Assembly: GCA_964402175.1 (NCBI GenBank)
Contig: CAYOBN010000008.1
Span: 31,352-95,351, forward strand
Origin: JAWKUK01 sp964402175
GTDB taxonomy: Bacteria; Planctomycetota; UBA1135; GCA-002686595
DNA length: 64,000 nt
Direction: 5' to 3'
Shown here: piece by piece, positions 1 to 9,305 of the stretch
Numbering within the stretch: position 1 is the stretch's first letter
Layout: every line of letters begins with the position of its first letter
Position numbers and translations under genes: made by a program
The notes under the pieces: generated by a model
Database searches by the model: none
What the model saw: the letters and a program-made list of their open reading frames with translations, nothing else
What the model was told of the DNA's origin: nothing

Positions 1-1056
1 GACGGCAGCCAGGCCGAGGTCAAGACCCAACACCGTTGGGTGCGCTTGATCGAGAACGAGCGCAACCGAGGCTTCGCCGCCGGCTGCAACCAAGGCGCCC
101 TCGCCGCGAAGGACGGCCCGCTGCGCCCGACGCAGGTCGTCTTCCTGAACAACGACATCCACGTCGACAAGGGGTTCCTGCGCCACCTCGTAGCGCCTGT
201 CACCCGCGGCCGCGCGATCGCGGCGTCGGCGAAGATGTACTCGTGGGACGGCAAGGTGTTGAACTTCGCCGGTGGGGGGATGAACTTCTACGGCTTCGGT
301 ATGCAGCGGGGTTACAACCAACCCCCGGCCGAGGAGTACGACCAGCACCGCAAGACCCTGTTCGCTTGCGGCGGCGCGATGACGATGGACGTCGAAGTGT
401 TCTTCCGCATCGGCGGCTTCGACGAGGAGTTCTTCGCGTACTACGAGGACGTCGACTTGGGTTGGCGGACGTGGGTGCAGGGTTACGAGGTGCACTACGA
501 ACCCAGGGCCGTCTGCTACCACCACCACTCCAGCACGAGCCGGCGTGTGCCGGTCGAGCGCCTGCGGCTGCTGCAGGTCCGTAACCCGCTGCTCGCGTGT
601 TTCAAGAACTACAGCGACGCCAACCTGCAGAAGGTTCTGCCGGCGATGCTGGCGCTGGCCACCCGGCGCGCGCTCAACGCTGCGGGGCTGGAGGACCAGA
701 GCCGCTACCGCATCGAGACGCTCGAGACCCTGGCGCGGCCGGGCAAGGCGTCCGGGTTGATGGCCCGCCTGAAGAAGAAGGCCCTCGGCCGCGAGCCCAT
801 CCAGAAGGTCGCGGTCGCCGACCTCCTGGCCATGAACGATTTGATAGGTCGCTGGGACCACTGGAGCGCCCGCCGGGCGGCCGTCCAGACCGCCCGTCGC
901 CGCACCGATGACGAGATCCTGCCGCTCTTCCTGCGCCCCCTGTGGTGCATCGAGGGGGAGCCCGGGTACAAGGAACTCCAAGGGGGCCTCTCGGCTTTCT
1001 TCGGCCTCGACCGTATGTTCGACGGCCTCACGACCTTGGACCAAGACCCGCACTGA
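1..1056 (+). CDS. Glycosyltransferase family 2, 5'-truncated by the window edge
   Basis: The frame is open from base 1, and its first residues (DGSQAEV, then an NRGFAAGCN motif) belong to the interior of a GT-A fold, so the true start lies upstream. The GTG at position 40 should not be used as a start. A donor-binding NND triplet is at about 148-156, and the acceptor-side motif GGFDEEFFAYYEDVDLGWR lies at about 410-470; both are typical of WbbL/rhamnosyltransferase-like GT2 enzymes. The C-terminal 170 residues are a helical extension that I do not recognise. It would transfer a sugar from an NDP-sugar onto a cell-surface glycan; the sugar cannot be deduced. It ends 14 bases before a second GT2 gene, so the two are probably co-transcribed. 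Family call is firm, substrate unknown. Confidence 0.9.
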   Translation, partial: DGSQAEVKTQHRWVRLIENERNRGFAAGCNQGALAAKDGPLRPTQVVFLNNDIHVDKGFLRHLVAPVTRGRAIAASAKMYSWDGKVLNFAGGGMNFYGFGMQRGYNQPPAEEYDQHRKTLFACGGAMTMDVEVFFRIGGFDEEFFAYYEDVDLGWRTWVQGYEVHYEPRAVCYHHHSSTSRRVPVERLRLLQVRNPLLACFKNYSDANLQKVLPAMLALATRRALNAAGLEDQSRYRIETLETLARPGKASGLMARLKKKALGREPIQKVAVADLLAMNDLIGRWDHWSARRAAVQTARRRTDDEILPLFLRPLWCIEGEPGYKELQGGLSAFFGLDRMFDGLTTLDQDPH

Positions 1057-1070
1057 GCGCCTGCCATCCC

Positions 1071-1772
1071 ATGAAGCTGTCCGTCGTGATGCCCGTATAC
1101 AACGAGGAGCGCACCCTCGAGGAGATCGTGGGGCGCGTCCTCGCGCAGCCGTTCGACATCGAGCTCGTGCTCGTGAACGACGGCTCGCGCGATCGTTCGC
1201 GCGAGATCATGGACGGCCTCGTCGCGCGCCATCCCGGCGTGGTGCGCTGCATCCACCACGAGGTCAACAAAGGCAAAGGCGGAGCGCTCTCGACGGGGTT
1301 CAAGGAGGTCCGCGGCGACGTCGTCGTGATCCAGGACGCCGACCTCGAATACGACCCGAACGACTACGCCATGTTGCTCGGGCCGATCCTCGACGGCAAA
1401 GCCGACGTCGTGTACGGCAGCCGCTTCCTGAAGACCCCCGTGCGCAAGGTCCACGCATTCTGGCACACGTCCGGGAACCGGCTGCTGACTCTGCTCAGCA
1501 ACATGTTCACCGACCTGTACCTGACCGACATGGAGACGTGTTACAAGGCGATGAAGCGCGAGGTCGCCGCACGCCTCGACATCCAGTCGCGCACGTTCGC
1601 GGTCGAACCCGAGATGACGGCGAAGATCGCGCGCATGCGGGTGCCGGTCTACGAGGTCCCGATCAGCTACGCTGGCCGGGGATACCACGAAGGCAAGAAG
1701 ATCGGCCTCAAGGACGCGTTCATCGCGCTGTGGGCGATCGTGAAGTGGCGCTTCGCGAAGCTGCCGTATTGA
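1071..1772 (+). CDS. Glycosyltransferase family 2, dolichyl-phosphate-mannose-synthase-like
   Basis: This 233-residue protein starts at ATG 1071, where the motif MPVYNEE follows five residues in, as is normal for this family; an upstream extension in the same frame has no family features. The GT-A signature is complete: LVNDGSRDRS, then QDADLEYDP (DxD at about 1335), YGSRFL and a DMETCYKAM segment characteristic of DPM1/DPG-synthase-like enzymes. There are no C-terminal membrane helices, so it resembles soluble polyprenyl-phosphate sugar synthases that feed glycan assembly at the cytoplasmic face. It lies 14 bases after the preceding GT2 gene and converges with the AsmA-like gene 15 bases downstream. 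Substrate is not determinable. Confidence 0.88.
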   Translation: MKLSVVMPVYNEERTLEEIVGRVLAQPFDIELVLVNDGSRDRSREIMDGLVARHPGVVRCIHHEVNKGKGGALSTGFKEVRGDVVVIQDADLEYDPNDYAMLLGPILDGKADVVYGSRFLKTPVRKVHAFWHTSGNRLLTLLSNMFTDLYLTDMETCYKAMKREVAARLDIQSRTFAVEPEMTAKIARMRVPVYEVPISYAGRGYHEGKKIGLKDAFIALWAIVKWRFAKLPY

Positions 1773-1787
1773 TCTGACCCAGAGCGC

Positions 1788-4123
1788 TCAGCGCTGCTCG
1801 ACGAGCACCCGCCCGCCCGCGGAACCCGTCGGGGTGCTGGCCCGGGGGCGGCGGACTTCGATGCGGGTCGCCGGCAGCCCCGCTTCGATCAACGTCGCGC
1901 GCACTGCATCGAGGCGCGCTTGGCCCAGCACCACGCTCGTCGCGCGCACGCGCCGCGCGGCGTCGCGGTCCGCGCCCGGGCGCAGCAACCCGAGGACCTG
2001 ATCGAGGGCGGCCTCCGTCTCGGCGAGGCGCTCCAGGACCGCGACGAGCTCGAGCCGCTCGGCCTCCGCTGCGCCGGTGCGTCCGACGGAGAGCTGGCCG
2101 CGCAAGCCTGCCTCTAGCGCATCGCGCTCCGCGGCGAGGCTGCGCTGGTTGCTCAGCAGCGCTTCGGCCAGGCGCTGCACGCTCTCTGGCGTCAGCGCCG
2201 TCGCCGCCGCGGCCGCAGCGAGGTCGCCGCCGCCGAGCTCGTGCACGAGCCGCACCTTGCGCTCCGGGACGCGGCGCACGTCCGCGGCGATCCCGTGCAG
2301 GACCTCGCGCGAACGTGCATCGAGCACGATGTCGAGCGCCCCGAAGCTCGCCGTGTACGGCGCGCCGAGCGGCGGCGGCTCGTTCCCACCCAGGAGGTCC
2401 ATGACCCCGAGCGCGCCGAGCGCGCCTTGGCCGATCCGCAGCGGCGACGACGCGATCGCTTCACCGATCAGCGTCCCGAGGGTCGTCGAGACCGCCGCTA
2501 CGATCTTGCCCGTCGCGGCGCCCTCCGCGGGCAACGTCACCGACAGCGGGATCACCTGTTGTTCGTTCTCGTCGCGCAGCACGTACAGCACGGTGTCGAG
2601 CGGCGCGGGCAGCGCGAGGTACTTCGAGATCGGACCGCCGGGCGGCTCCGACACGAAGAGGTGCGAGAACACCGTGCGGGTGTCGAGGCGCAGGCCGCGC
2701 TCCCCGAGCAGGCGCAGCGTCACGCGGCTGTCGACGAGGCCGTCAGCGATGTCGACGCCTGCGGCTTTGGCGAGCCCGCGCACGCCTTGCAGCTCGAACG
2801 TCGCGAGGTCGACGGTCACGCTGCCCGACGGCGGACCTTGCCCGAGGGTCAGCTTGCCCGAGACATCGAGGCCTTCGAACAGCGGCCGCTCCTCCCTTCG
2901 GAAGCGGTTGTTGCCGCCCGTCACCGCGCCCGCGGCGGCGCCGAGGAGCCCCGTCACGAGGCTGTCTCCGCCGGTGCGCTCCGGCAGCTCGATGCGCCCG
3001 GCAGCGACGTTGGCTCGGAACGTCGTGGTGCTGCCGGGGCGCGTCGTGAAGCCCCGCACCTCGACGTCCAGGTCCGTCAGCGGCACGCTCATCGCGGGCG
3101 TCACCGAGCGATCCTCCACGAGGAGGTCGAGCCCGTCGATCGTCAGGGATTCGACGCCGAAGACGGCGTTCGTGCCGCCCGCCGGAGCGGCGGCCGCAGC
3201 CGCGCTCTGGGCCGGATCCACGGCCGGCGCAGCGCCCATTGCGGGATCCGTTGCGGGATCCGTTGCGGCGGGCGCGGGGCGCACCACGACCCCGAGCACC
3301 TCGAGGCCCTGCGCCGTGCGCCGCGCTCGGAGGCGCGGGTTCGAGACCTCGACGCTCCGCACCAGGAACTGGCCCTCGGCGGGCGAGAGGCGCGGGGCTT
3401 CGACGTGCACACGCTCGACGCCGAGCAGCACCTCGCCGTCGCCGCTCGCGCGCGCGGCGAGGCCCTCGAGGTCGAGGGAGAGACCCAAGCCGCGCGACAG
3501 GTCGAACGCCGCCGGGCCGCGCCGCTGTGCGTCGAACGACGCCGTGAGACGCCCTGCGAGCCGCCCATCGACGAGCCCGGTGAGGTCGAAGCGCTCCGCG
3601 AGGTCCGGCAGGACCTGCAGGAGCCCTGGCCCGGACACGCCGCGCACATCGAGCTCGGCGCTGAGGCCCGGGGTCGCCTGGAACGGCGCCAGCGTCAGCC
3701 CGATGCGCGCCGCGCCCACGAACGGCGGCGCCGCGGCGGTGAGGTCCAGCGCGAGCGGCGGCAGCGCCTCGGGCTCCGGGCCGAGCAGCCGCGTCGGGCC
3801 CCGCAGCGCCAGCGTCGCGCTCGCGGCGAGCGGCACCACGTCGGGGGCCGTGCGGTCGCGGAACCCGAGCCGCGCGATGCCGAGGGACAGCGCGCCGAGG
3901 TCGATCGTCGGCAGGTCCTCGCGCGCGACGCCGGGCAGGCCGACGACCAGCGGGCGCGCCGCTGGGCTCGGGCCGGAGCCTGGCCCAGGGCCCACCGCGC
4001 CCGTAGCGGGGGGCGACCCCGCGATCCCCGCAGCCGTGTCCGCCGCCGGCTCCCGACCCGCGGCGCCCGTACCGTTGTCCCCTGAGGTGTCCCCTGAGGT
4101 GTCCCCTGAGGTGTCCCCTGAGG
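1788..4123 (-). CDS. AsmA/DUF748-like giant protein, C-terminal part (same gene as 4224-7527)
   Basis: This is the downstream 777 residues of a gene broken by the scaffold gap at 4124-4223. Directly after the gap it reads SGDT repeats, as does the upstream part, so the two pieces are one reading frame and the apparent frameshift is an artefact of the arbitrary 100 N. Long beta-rich segments (repeats of the type LxxxDLxVxxL) are typical of AsmA/TamB/DUF748 proteins that bridge the periplasm. The last 150 residues change to charged helix (a QRLAEALLSNQ coiled region) ending in VVLGQARLDAVRATLIEAG, a segment seen at the C-terminus of DUF748 proteins that looks OmpA-like. A second short linker with TDPA repeats lies at about 3239-3262. 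Transcribed from the lipoprotein gene side; converges with the GT2 gene. Confidence 0.75.
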
Positions 4124-4271
4124 NNNNNNNNNNNNNNNNNNNNNNNNNNNNNNNNNNNNNNNNNNNNNNNNNNNNNNNNNNNNNNNNNNNNNNNNNNNNN
4201 NNNNNNNNNNNNNNNNNNNNNNNTGTCCCCTGAGGTGTCCCCTGAGGTGTCCCCTGAGGTGTCCCCTGAGG
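4076..4271. repeat. 12-bp tandem repeat array interrupted by the scaffold gap
   Basis: TGTCCCCTGAGG is repeated four times exactly at 4076-4123 and four times exactly at 4224-4271, with the 100 N between. On the minus strand each unit encodes Ser-Gly-Asp-Thr in the AsmA-like gene, on both sides. Because the unit is 12 bp, copy-number change never breaks the frame. The distance between matching positions across the gap (172 bases) is not a multiple of 12, so the true gap length is not 100. Confidence 0.97.
4124..4223. other. Assembly gap (100 N)
   Basis: This is a run of exactly 100 N, a conventional unknown-length scaffold gap. Both contig ends stop inside the same 12-bp tandem repeat, so the assembler most likely failed on the repeat. 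Confidence 0.99.
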
Positions 4272-7200
4272 GCCCCGTCGGTGCCGGCCCGAGCGCGAGC
4301 GCCGCCGCCGCGCCGTCGTACACGACGCCGAGGGCCGCAAACGCCTCGGGCCCCGTGCGCTCGACGTCGAGGGCGAGCCCCACGGTCTCCAAGAGGGCGA
4401 CCTCGTAGACCCGCGCCACGGGGTCGAGGCGCGGCGCCTCGCAGCGCAAGCGCTCGAGCGCCAGCAGCGCCGGACCGCCCTCGCCGTCGGTCAGCGACAC
4501 CCCCGCGAGCTCCGCCGCGAACCGTCGGCCGCTCTGCTCCGCCGCGGGGCCGTCTGCGACGCGCAGCGTCCCGGCGAGCCGGCCATCCTGGAGGGTCACC
4601 GTGAGCCCCGGCGGCAGGTACGCCGCCAACGGCCCTGCGCCGAGGCCGCGCCCCGCGAGCGTCAGCGCCGCCCCGCGTTCGTCGCCTGCGAGGTCGAGCT
4701 CACCCTGCAGCGAGAGCTCCGCGAGCGCCCCGTCGACCGCGAGCGACAGGTCCACGCGGGCCGGCGCCGCATCGCCCGCGACGAGCGCCACGTCCGCGAC
4801 CGTGCCGCGCGCCGTGAGCGCCGTCTCGACCACAGGCGCGACCGCTCGGTCGCGCCATGTGACCGCGAGGCCGTCGAGGGTGAGCGACCGCAGCGTGAAC
4901 GCAACCGCAGCGCTCGGTGTCTCCGCGCCGCCCGGCGCGCTGACCGGACGGGGCTGCGGCGCGGCCCCGCTCGGCTCGCTGCGGACGTCGCTGCCGGGGT
5001 CTTCTGGGGGCGGGGCGAGGCCGACGACCCGCAGCCCGAGCGCTTCGAGCGCGCCCTCCGCGTCGCGCGCGAGCGCGAGCCGCGGCCCGCGCACCGCCAC
5101 GGACCCGACGTGCACGCCGTCGGCGGCGAGGTGCACATCGTCCAGGGTGAGCTCGTCGAGGCCGAGGTACTCCTCGTCCCCTGCGCGCCACGCGAGGTCC
5201 CGGAGGGTGAGCGCCGTATGCAGACCGTCGTCTGTGGCGCGGGCGCGCGCCGTGAGCCCGAGGCCCAGCGCGCCGTCCGTGAACGTCGACGCGAGCCCGA
5301 GGTCCGCGAGCCACGGATCGACCCCGAGGGTCGTGAGCCCGGCGCCCGTGAGCTCCGCCGTCAGCGCGACGTCGAGCGGGCCGGGGCGTGACGTGAGCTC
5401 TGCGCTGAGCTCGAGCGAGCGCGCGAGGCGCGGCGCCGAGAACCGCGCAGTCAGTACAGCGCGGTCCTCGGGATAGCGCTCGGGTGACCCGCCGAGCCCG
5501 AGGTCGCGCACCGTGAGCGACAGTTCGTCGAGCTCGAGCTCGACCGGCCGCACCGGCGCGTGGTCCACGATGCGCAGCGCGCGCGCGTCGAGCGCGAGCT
5601 GGGTGAGCTCGAAGCGCGGCAGCGCGCTGGCCTCCGTCGGCGCAGCCGGCGCGGGGTCGGGCCCTCGGGGTGTCGGTTGCGCCGCGCCCGTGCTCGCCGG
5701 CGCTGTCGCCGTTGCTGTTGCAAGGCGGCGCAGCCCGGGGATGTGTACGACCCCGTCCGCGTCGCGGTGGAGCTCCGCGCGGCCGAGCGCGAGCTCGATC
5801 GCGCCGATGCGCACCGTTGGGCCACTCTCTGGGGCAGCGCTGGCAGCGCTCTCCACGGTGACCTCCGACAGCGCTGCGCGCGCGAGCTCGAACGCAGGCC
5901 GTCCGCCGCCCGGTGTGAACGCGACGCCGTCGCTCGCGACGTCGATGCGCAGCGCGCCGTCGGCGCCCTCGGCGAGGCTGCCGCGCAGGGCCGCGCGCAG
6001 CTCGCCGCCTGTGCACTCGGGCGCCCAGCCCGCCGCCGCGAGGTACGGGGCTGCCGCAGCGCCGTCGAGCGCGCTCGCGCGGACGCTCAGGTCGAACGTG
6101 CGCACGCTGGCGAAGGGCTTCACCGTCGCGTCGAGCGCCAGCGCGCCCGCGAGCCCCGGCGCGTCCCCGCGCAACTTCAATACGACCTCCGCATCCGGCG
6201 TCGCGGGGTCGAGCGCGAACCCGCGCACGTCGCACTCCGCGATGCGCAGCGCCAGCGCCGCAGCGGGCGCGATCGCAGCGTCGTCGAAGCGCAGCAGCAC
6301 GTCTTCGATCCGCAGCGTGTCGACCCGTACGACGGGGGGCGCCGCGGGGGGACCTGTCGCTCCGGTCGCGGCGGCGTCGTCCGGGTCTGCGCCGCTCCCA
6401 TCTGCGCGGGGCAGCAGCGCAAAACCCGCGGCGACGAGCGCGCCATCGGCCCGCCGCGCCGCGCCGCCGCGCAGCCCGCGGACGAGGGCCTCGGTCAGCT
6501 CGATCCGGTCCAGCGCCAGATGGGGGAGCTCCAGCGCGACGCGGTCGAGCGCGAGCGCCTCTTCGCCATCGACGCCGAGCCGCGCGCCTTCGAGCGTGAG
6601 CGTGCCGCGCGCGGCGCTGGGCTCCGTCGGGTGCCCCGTCACCGACGCGCGCAGCGCGAGGCGGGCGTCGACCTCCTGGGCCAAGGGCTCGATGCCGACG
6701 GTGCCCAGCATCCCGGCCAGCGGCTGCGGCTTGAATCCGCCGAGCGCGACGTCCAAGGCCGCATCGAGCAGGCGCTCGCCGCCGCGCAGCGTGCCTTCGA
6801 CGCGGAACCGGTCGAGCAGCGTGTCGGAGCGCGCGTCGACGAAGAGGCGCGTCGGCGCGTCCGGCGCGCCGACGTCGGTCAAGCGCACATCACAGAGCAG
6901 CACCGCATCGAGCGGCGTCTCCGCGGTGCGGTCGACGAGCTCGATGCGCACGTGTTGCAGCCGCGCCGCATCGATGCGCAGCGGCGCGCTGAAGTCGAGG
7001 GCGCGCGCGCCCTCGGCCGCGGGCGCTGCCGCCGGAGCCGCGGCTGCGTCGGCGCTTCGCGCCCCCGCGTCGGTCGGCCCCGCATCGGCGAACAGCCGCG
7101 CGAGCTGCCAACGGCCGTCGCTCTCGCGCTCGAGGCGCACGGTGACACCGTCGACGGCAGCGCGGCGCACCCGCACCGCGCCCCGCACGAGGGCGCCCAT

Positions 7201-7527
7201 GTCGACATCCAGATCGACGTGTTCGACCGCCAGCAAGTTCGCCGGCTCTGCGGAGGCCGAATCGGCCGCGCCGCCCGCGAGCGGCCGCACGACGAGCCCG
7301 CTCAGCCGCACGTCGCCTTTCAGCAGCGCGAGCGCCAGGTCGTCGTAGCGCACGTCGAGGCCCTGTGCTCGCCCCAGGCGCGCGAGAAGCCCCGGCAGCG
7401 CAAACGGCGCGGCGATGCGCACGAGCGCGACGAGCACGACCGCCGCGATCGCGAGCCGCTTCGTCCAACGCCACAGCGTGCGCGCGCTGCGCCGCAGACG
7501 TCCGGGGCGGGCGGGTGCTGCGCTCAC
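4224..7527 (-). CDS. AsmA/DUF748-like giant protein, N-terminal part (same gene as 1788-4123)
   Basis: About 1101 residues upstream of the gap; with the other half the protein exceeds 1880 residues. It starts at ATG 7527 with a basic N-terminus followed by one membrane helix at residues 24-48 (LAIAAVVLVALVRIAAPFAL), then the classic AsmA/DUF748 entry segment DVRYDDLALALLKGDVRLSGL. The rest is a long series of amphipathic beta strands separated by Ala/Pro-rich linkers, as in TamB/AsmA-type proteins thought to act as lipid-conducting or scaffolding bridges between the membranes. Its ATG overlaps the stop of the upstream lipoprotein gene (ATGA, 7524-7527), so they are translationally coupled. 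Position beside a pel operon suggests a role in the envelope, but that is inference. Confidence 0.78.
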
Positions 7528-9221
7528 GGGGCGACTCCTTCCCGCGCCGCACGTAGCGCCGCGCGGCGCGCCTCCGCGCTACCGAGCGCGTCGTAGTTCG
7601 CCGGCACGGCGCCGCGCGGTGCGAGCCAGCGCTCCGCGCGGACGCGCGCCGCGGGGTCGGAGTCCTCGAGGTGCACGAGGTTCTCCTGCACGAACCACGC
7701 GTCCGCTTCGGCGACCGAGCGCGCGCCGCGCGCGATGTCGTCGAGTAGGCCCGGGAAACGCGCCGCGTGGCCGCCGCGGGCCACCAGCACCGCGTCGAGC
7801 GCCAGCGGCGGCGCCGCGCCGGAGAGCGCCGCCGCCGCGTAGCGCAGCGCCGCGCGTTCGAGCTGCCAGCCGAGCTCCGCTCCCTGCGTCGCCCCGCTCG
7901 CGCCGATACCTGCCGCCGCGCTCTGCGCCTCGACCCGCACGTCGGCGAGCGGCGCACAGAGCACGCCGAGCTCGTCCGCGTCGAGCACCGTCGCCAGCGC
8001 CGCAGCGAGCGGGGCCCCGCGCCGGTCCGCGAGCGACAGCAGCGCCGTGCGCCGCCCGTCGTCCGCCGCGATCGCCGCCAGCGCGAGCCGGTCGAGCTGG
8101 CGCTCGGGGTCGGGCGCCTCGGCGACGGCGGCGTGCAGGGTGTCTGCGGCCGCGACGGCGGCGCGTGCGCGCTGCAACTCCCCTGCGGGACCCGGTGCTG
8201 CCCCCGCGGTGACCGTCCCGGAAACTTCCCCGGAAAGGGGCGCCGCGGGCGCCGCGGCTGCTCCAGGTGCGGTCGCGTCGCCCGAGAGCTCCGCGAGCAC
8301 CTCGACACCGAAGGCCAGCCAGCGCGCCGCGCCCCCCGCGAGCGGGCTCGGCGCCAGCGCGACGACCGGCGCCCCGCCGCGCACCGGCCCGACATCGAGC
8401 AGCGCGAGGTCTCGGCGCAGCGCGCGCGGAGCGACCGGCGCCTCGGCCCCGACCGCGCTCTGGCGCGCGGGTTCGCCGTCCGCGTCCCCCGTGCCGTCCC
8501 GCCGCTGGACCGCGACCGCGACTGCGACGGCGCCGCCGTCGAGGGCCACCGAGAGCTCCGCGCGCTGGGGGAACGGGCCACGGGCCGCGTATTCACCGAG
8601 GAAGTCGTCGGCGATGGGCTCGACGTCGATCGCGCCGACGGCGAGCACCGCGGTGCTGCCCGCGGGCACGATCAGCTCGCGCACCGCGAGCTGCTCGCGC
8701 CGTCCGAGGCGTGCGGAAGCGGCCGCGTCCGTGCCCGCGATCGCCCGCTGCCATGCGACCGCGTCCGCGCCCGTCGCGACGCGCCCGCCGAGGCGCAGCG
8801 GGTTGTCGACCGCGAGCGCCGTCGCCCCGGAGAGGTCGGCCACGACGGCGCTCGCTTCGGCGATCGGCCGCCCGCCGTCGGGCGCGCCCTCGAGCGCGGT
8901 GATGGTGAGGCGCACACGCACCGCGTCCGCGACACCCGGCGCCAGCGCCACAGCGCTGTCGGAGCGCTCGCTTCGTTCGCTGTCGCCGGCCTCGGCGCCC
9001 GGGTCGGGCTCGGTGCTCGGGGCGGACTGGGGAGGCGCCTCGCCGAGCGCTGCGGGTCCCGACAGTGGGCCGCCGGTCCAGCGCGCGAGGGTCAGCGCGT
9101 GCGGACCGACGAGCGGCGCGGCCGGCGGCGTCCGGTCGGGCGGCGCCGAACACGCGAGCGCGACGGAGAGCGCGAGCGCGCTCCCCGCACGGTGCCACTG
9201 GCTCCGGAGGATCCCCTGCAT
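7524..9221 (-). CDS. Predicted lipoprotein of unknown function, HEAT-like C-terminus
   Basis: This 565-residue protein begins with a lipoprotein signal peptide: a basic start, a hydrophobic core and a lipobox SVALAC with Cys at residue 24. The middle is low-complexity and Ala/Pro/Gly-rich, and the last 200 residues are helical (AAALATVLDADELG, then LLDDIARGARSVAEADAWF) and resemble degenerate HEAT-type repeats. I do not recognise a family. It lies 84 bases after the glycosyltransferase gene and overlaps the start of the AsmA-like gene by four bases, which suggests an operon making one envelope assembly. Confidence 0.7.
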   Translation of the reverse strand: MQGILRSQWHRAGSALALSVALACSAPPDRTPPAAPLVGPHALTLARWTGGPLSGPAALGEAPPQSAPSTEPDPGAEAGDSERSERSDSAVALAPGVADAVRVRLTITALEGAPDGGRPIAEASAVVADLSGATALAVDNPLRLGGRVATGADAVAWQRAIAGTDAAASARLGRREQLAVRELIVPAGSTAVLAVGAIDVEPIADDFLGEYAARGPFPQRAELSVALDGGAVAVAVAVQRRDGTGDADGEPARQSAVGAEAPVAPRALRRDLALLDVGPVRGGAPVVALAPSPLAGGAARWLAFGVEVLAELSGDATAPGAAAAPAAPLSGEVSGTVTAGAAPGPAGELQRARAAVAAADTLHAAVAEAPDPERQLDRLALAAIAADDGRRTALLSLADRRGAPLAAALATVLDADELGVLCAPLADVRVEAQSAAAGIGASGATQGAELGWQLERAALRYAAAALSGAAPPLALDAVLVARGGHAARFPGLLDDIARGARSVAEADAWFVQENLVHLEDSDPAARVRAERWLAPRGAVPANYDALGSAEARRAALRAAREGVAP

Positions 9222-9305
9222 CGGGGCGAGAGTGTCGCCGCGCGCGCGGGCGAGGACAAGCCAGTGGGCGGAGACCGCGCCGCGAAGCGCTCGCGGCCCT
9301 GGCCC

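Noticed and set aside
2743..4223. Apparent frameshift or two separate genes in the AsmA-like gene
   Set aside because: Both sides of the gap read the same SGDT repeat in their own frames; the shift comes from the arbitrary 100 N, so this is one gene, not a pseudogene.
4076..4271. CRISPR array
   Set aside because: Units are 12 bp, contiguous and without spacers, and they encode protein. No CRISPR array or cas gene is seen anywhere in the window.
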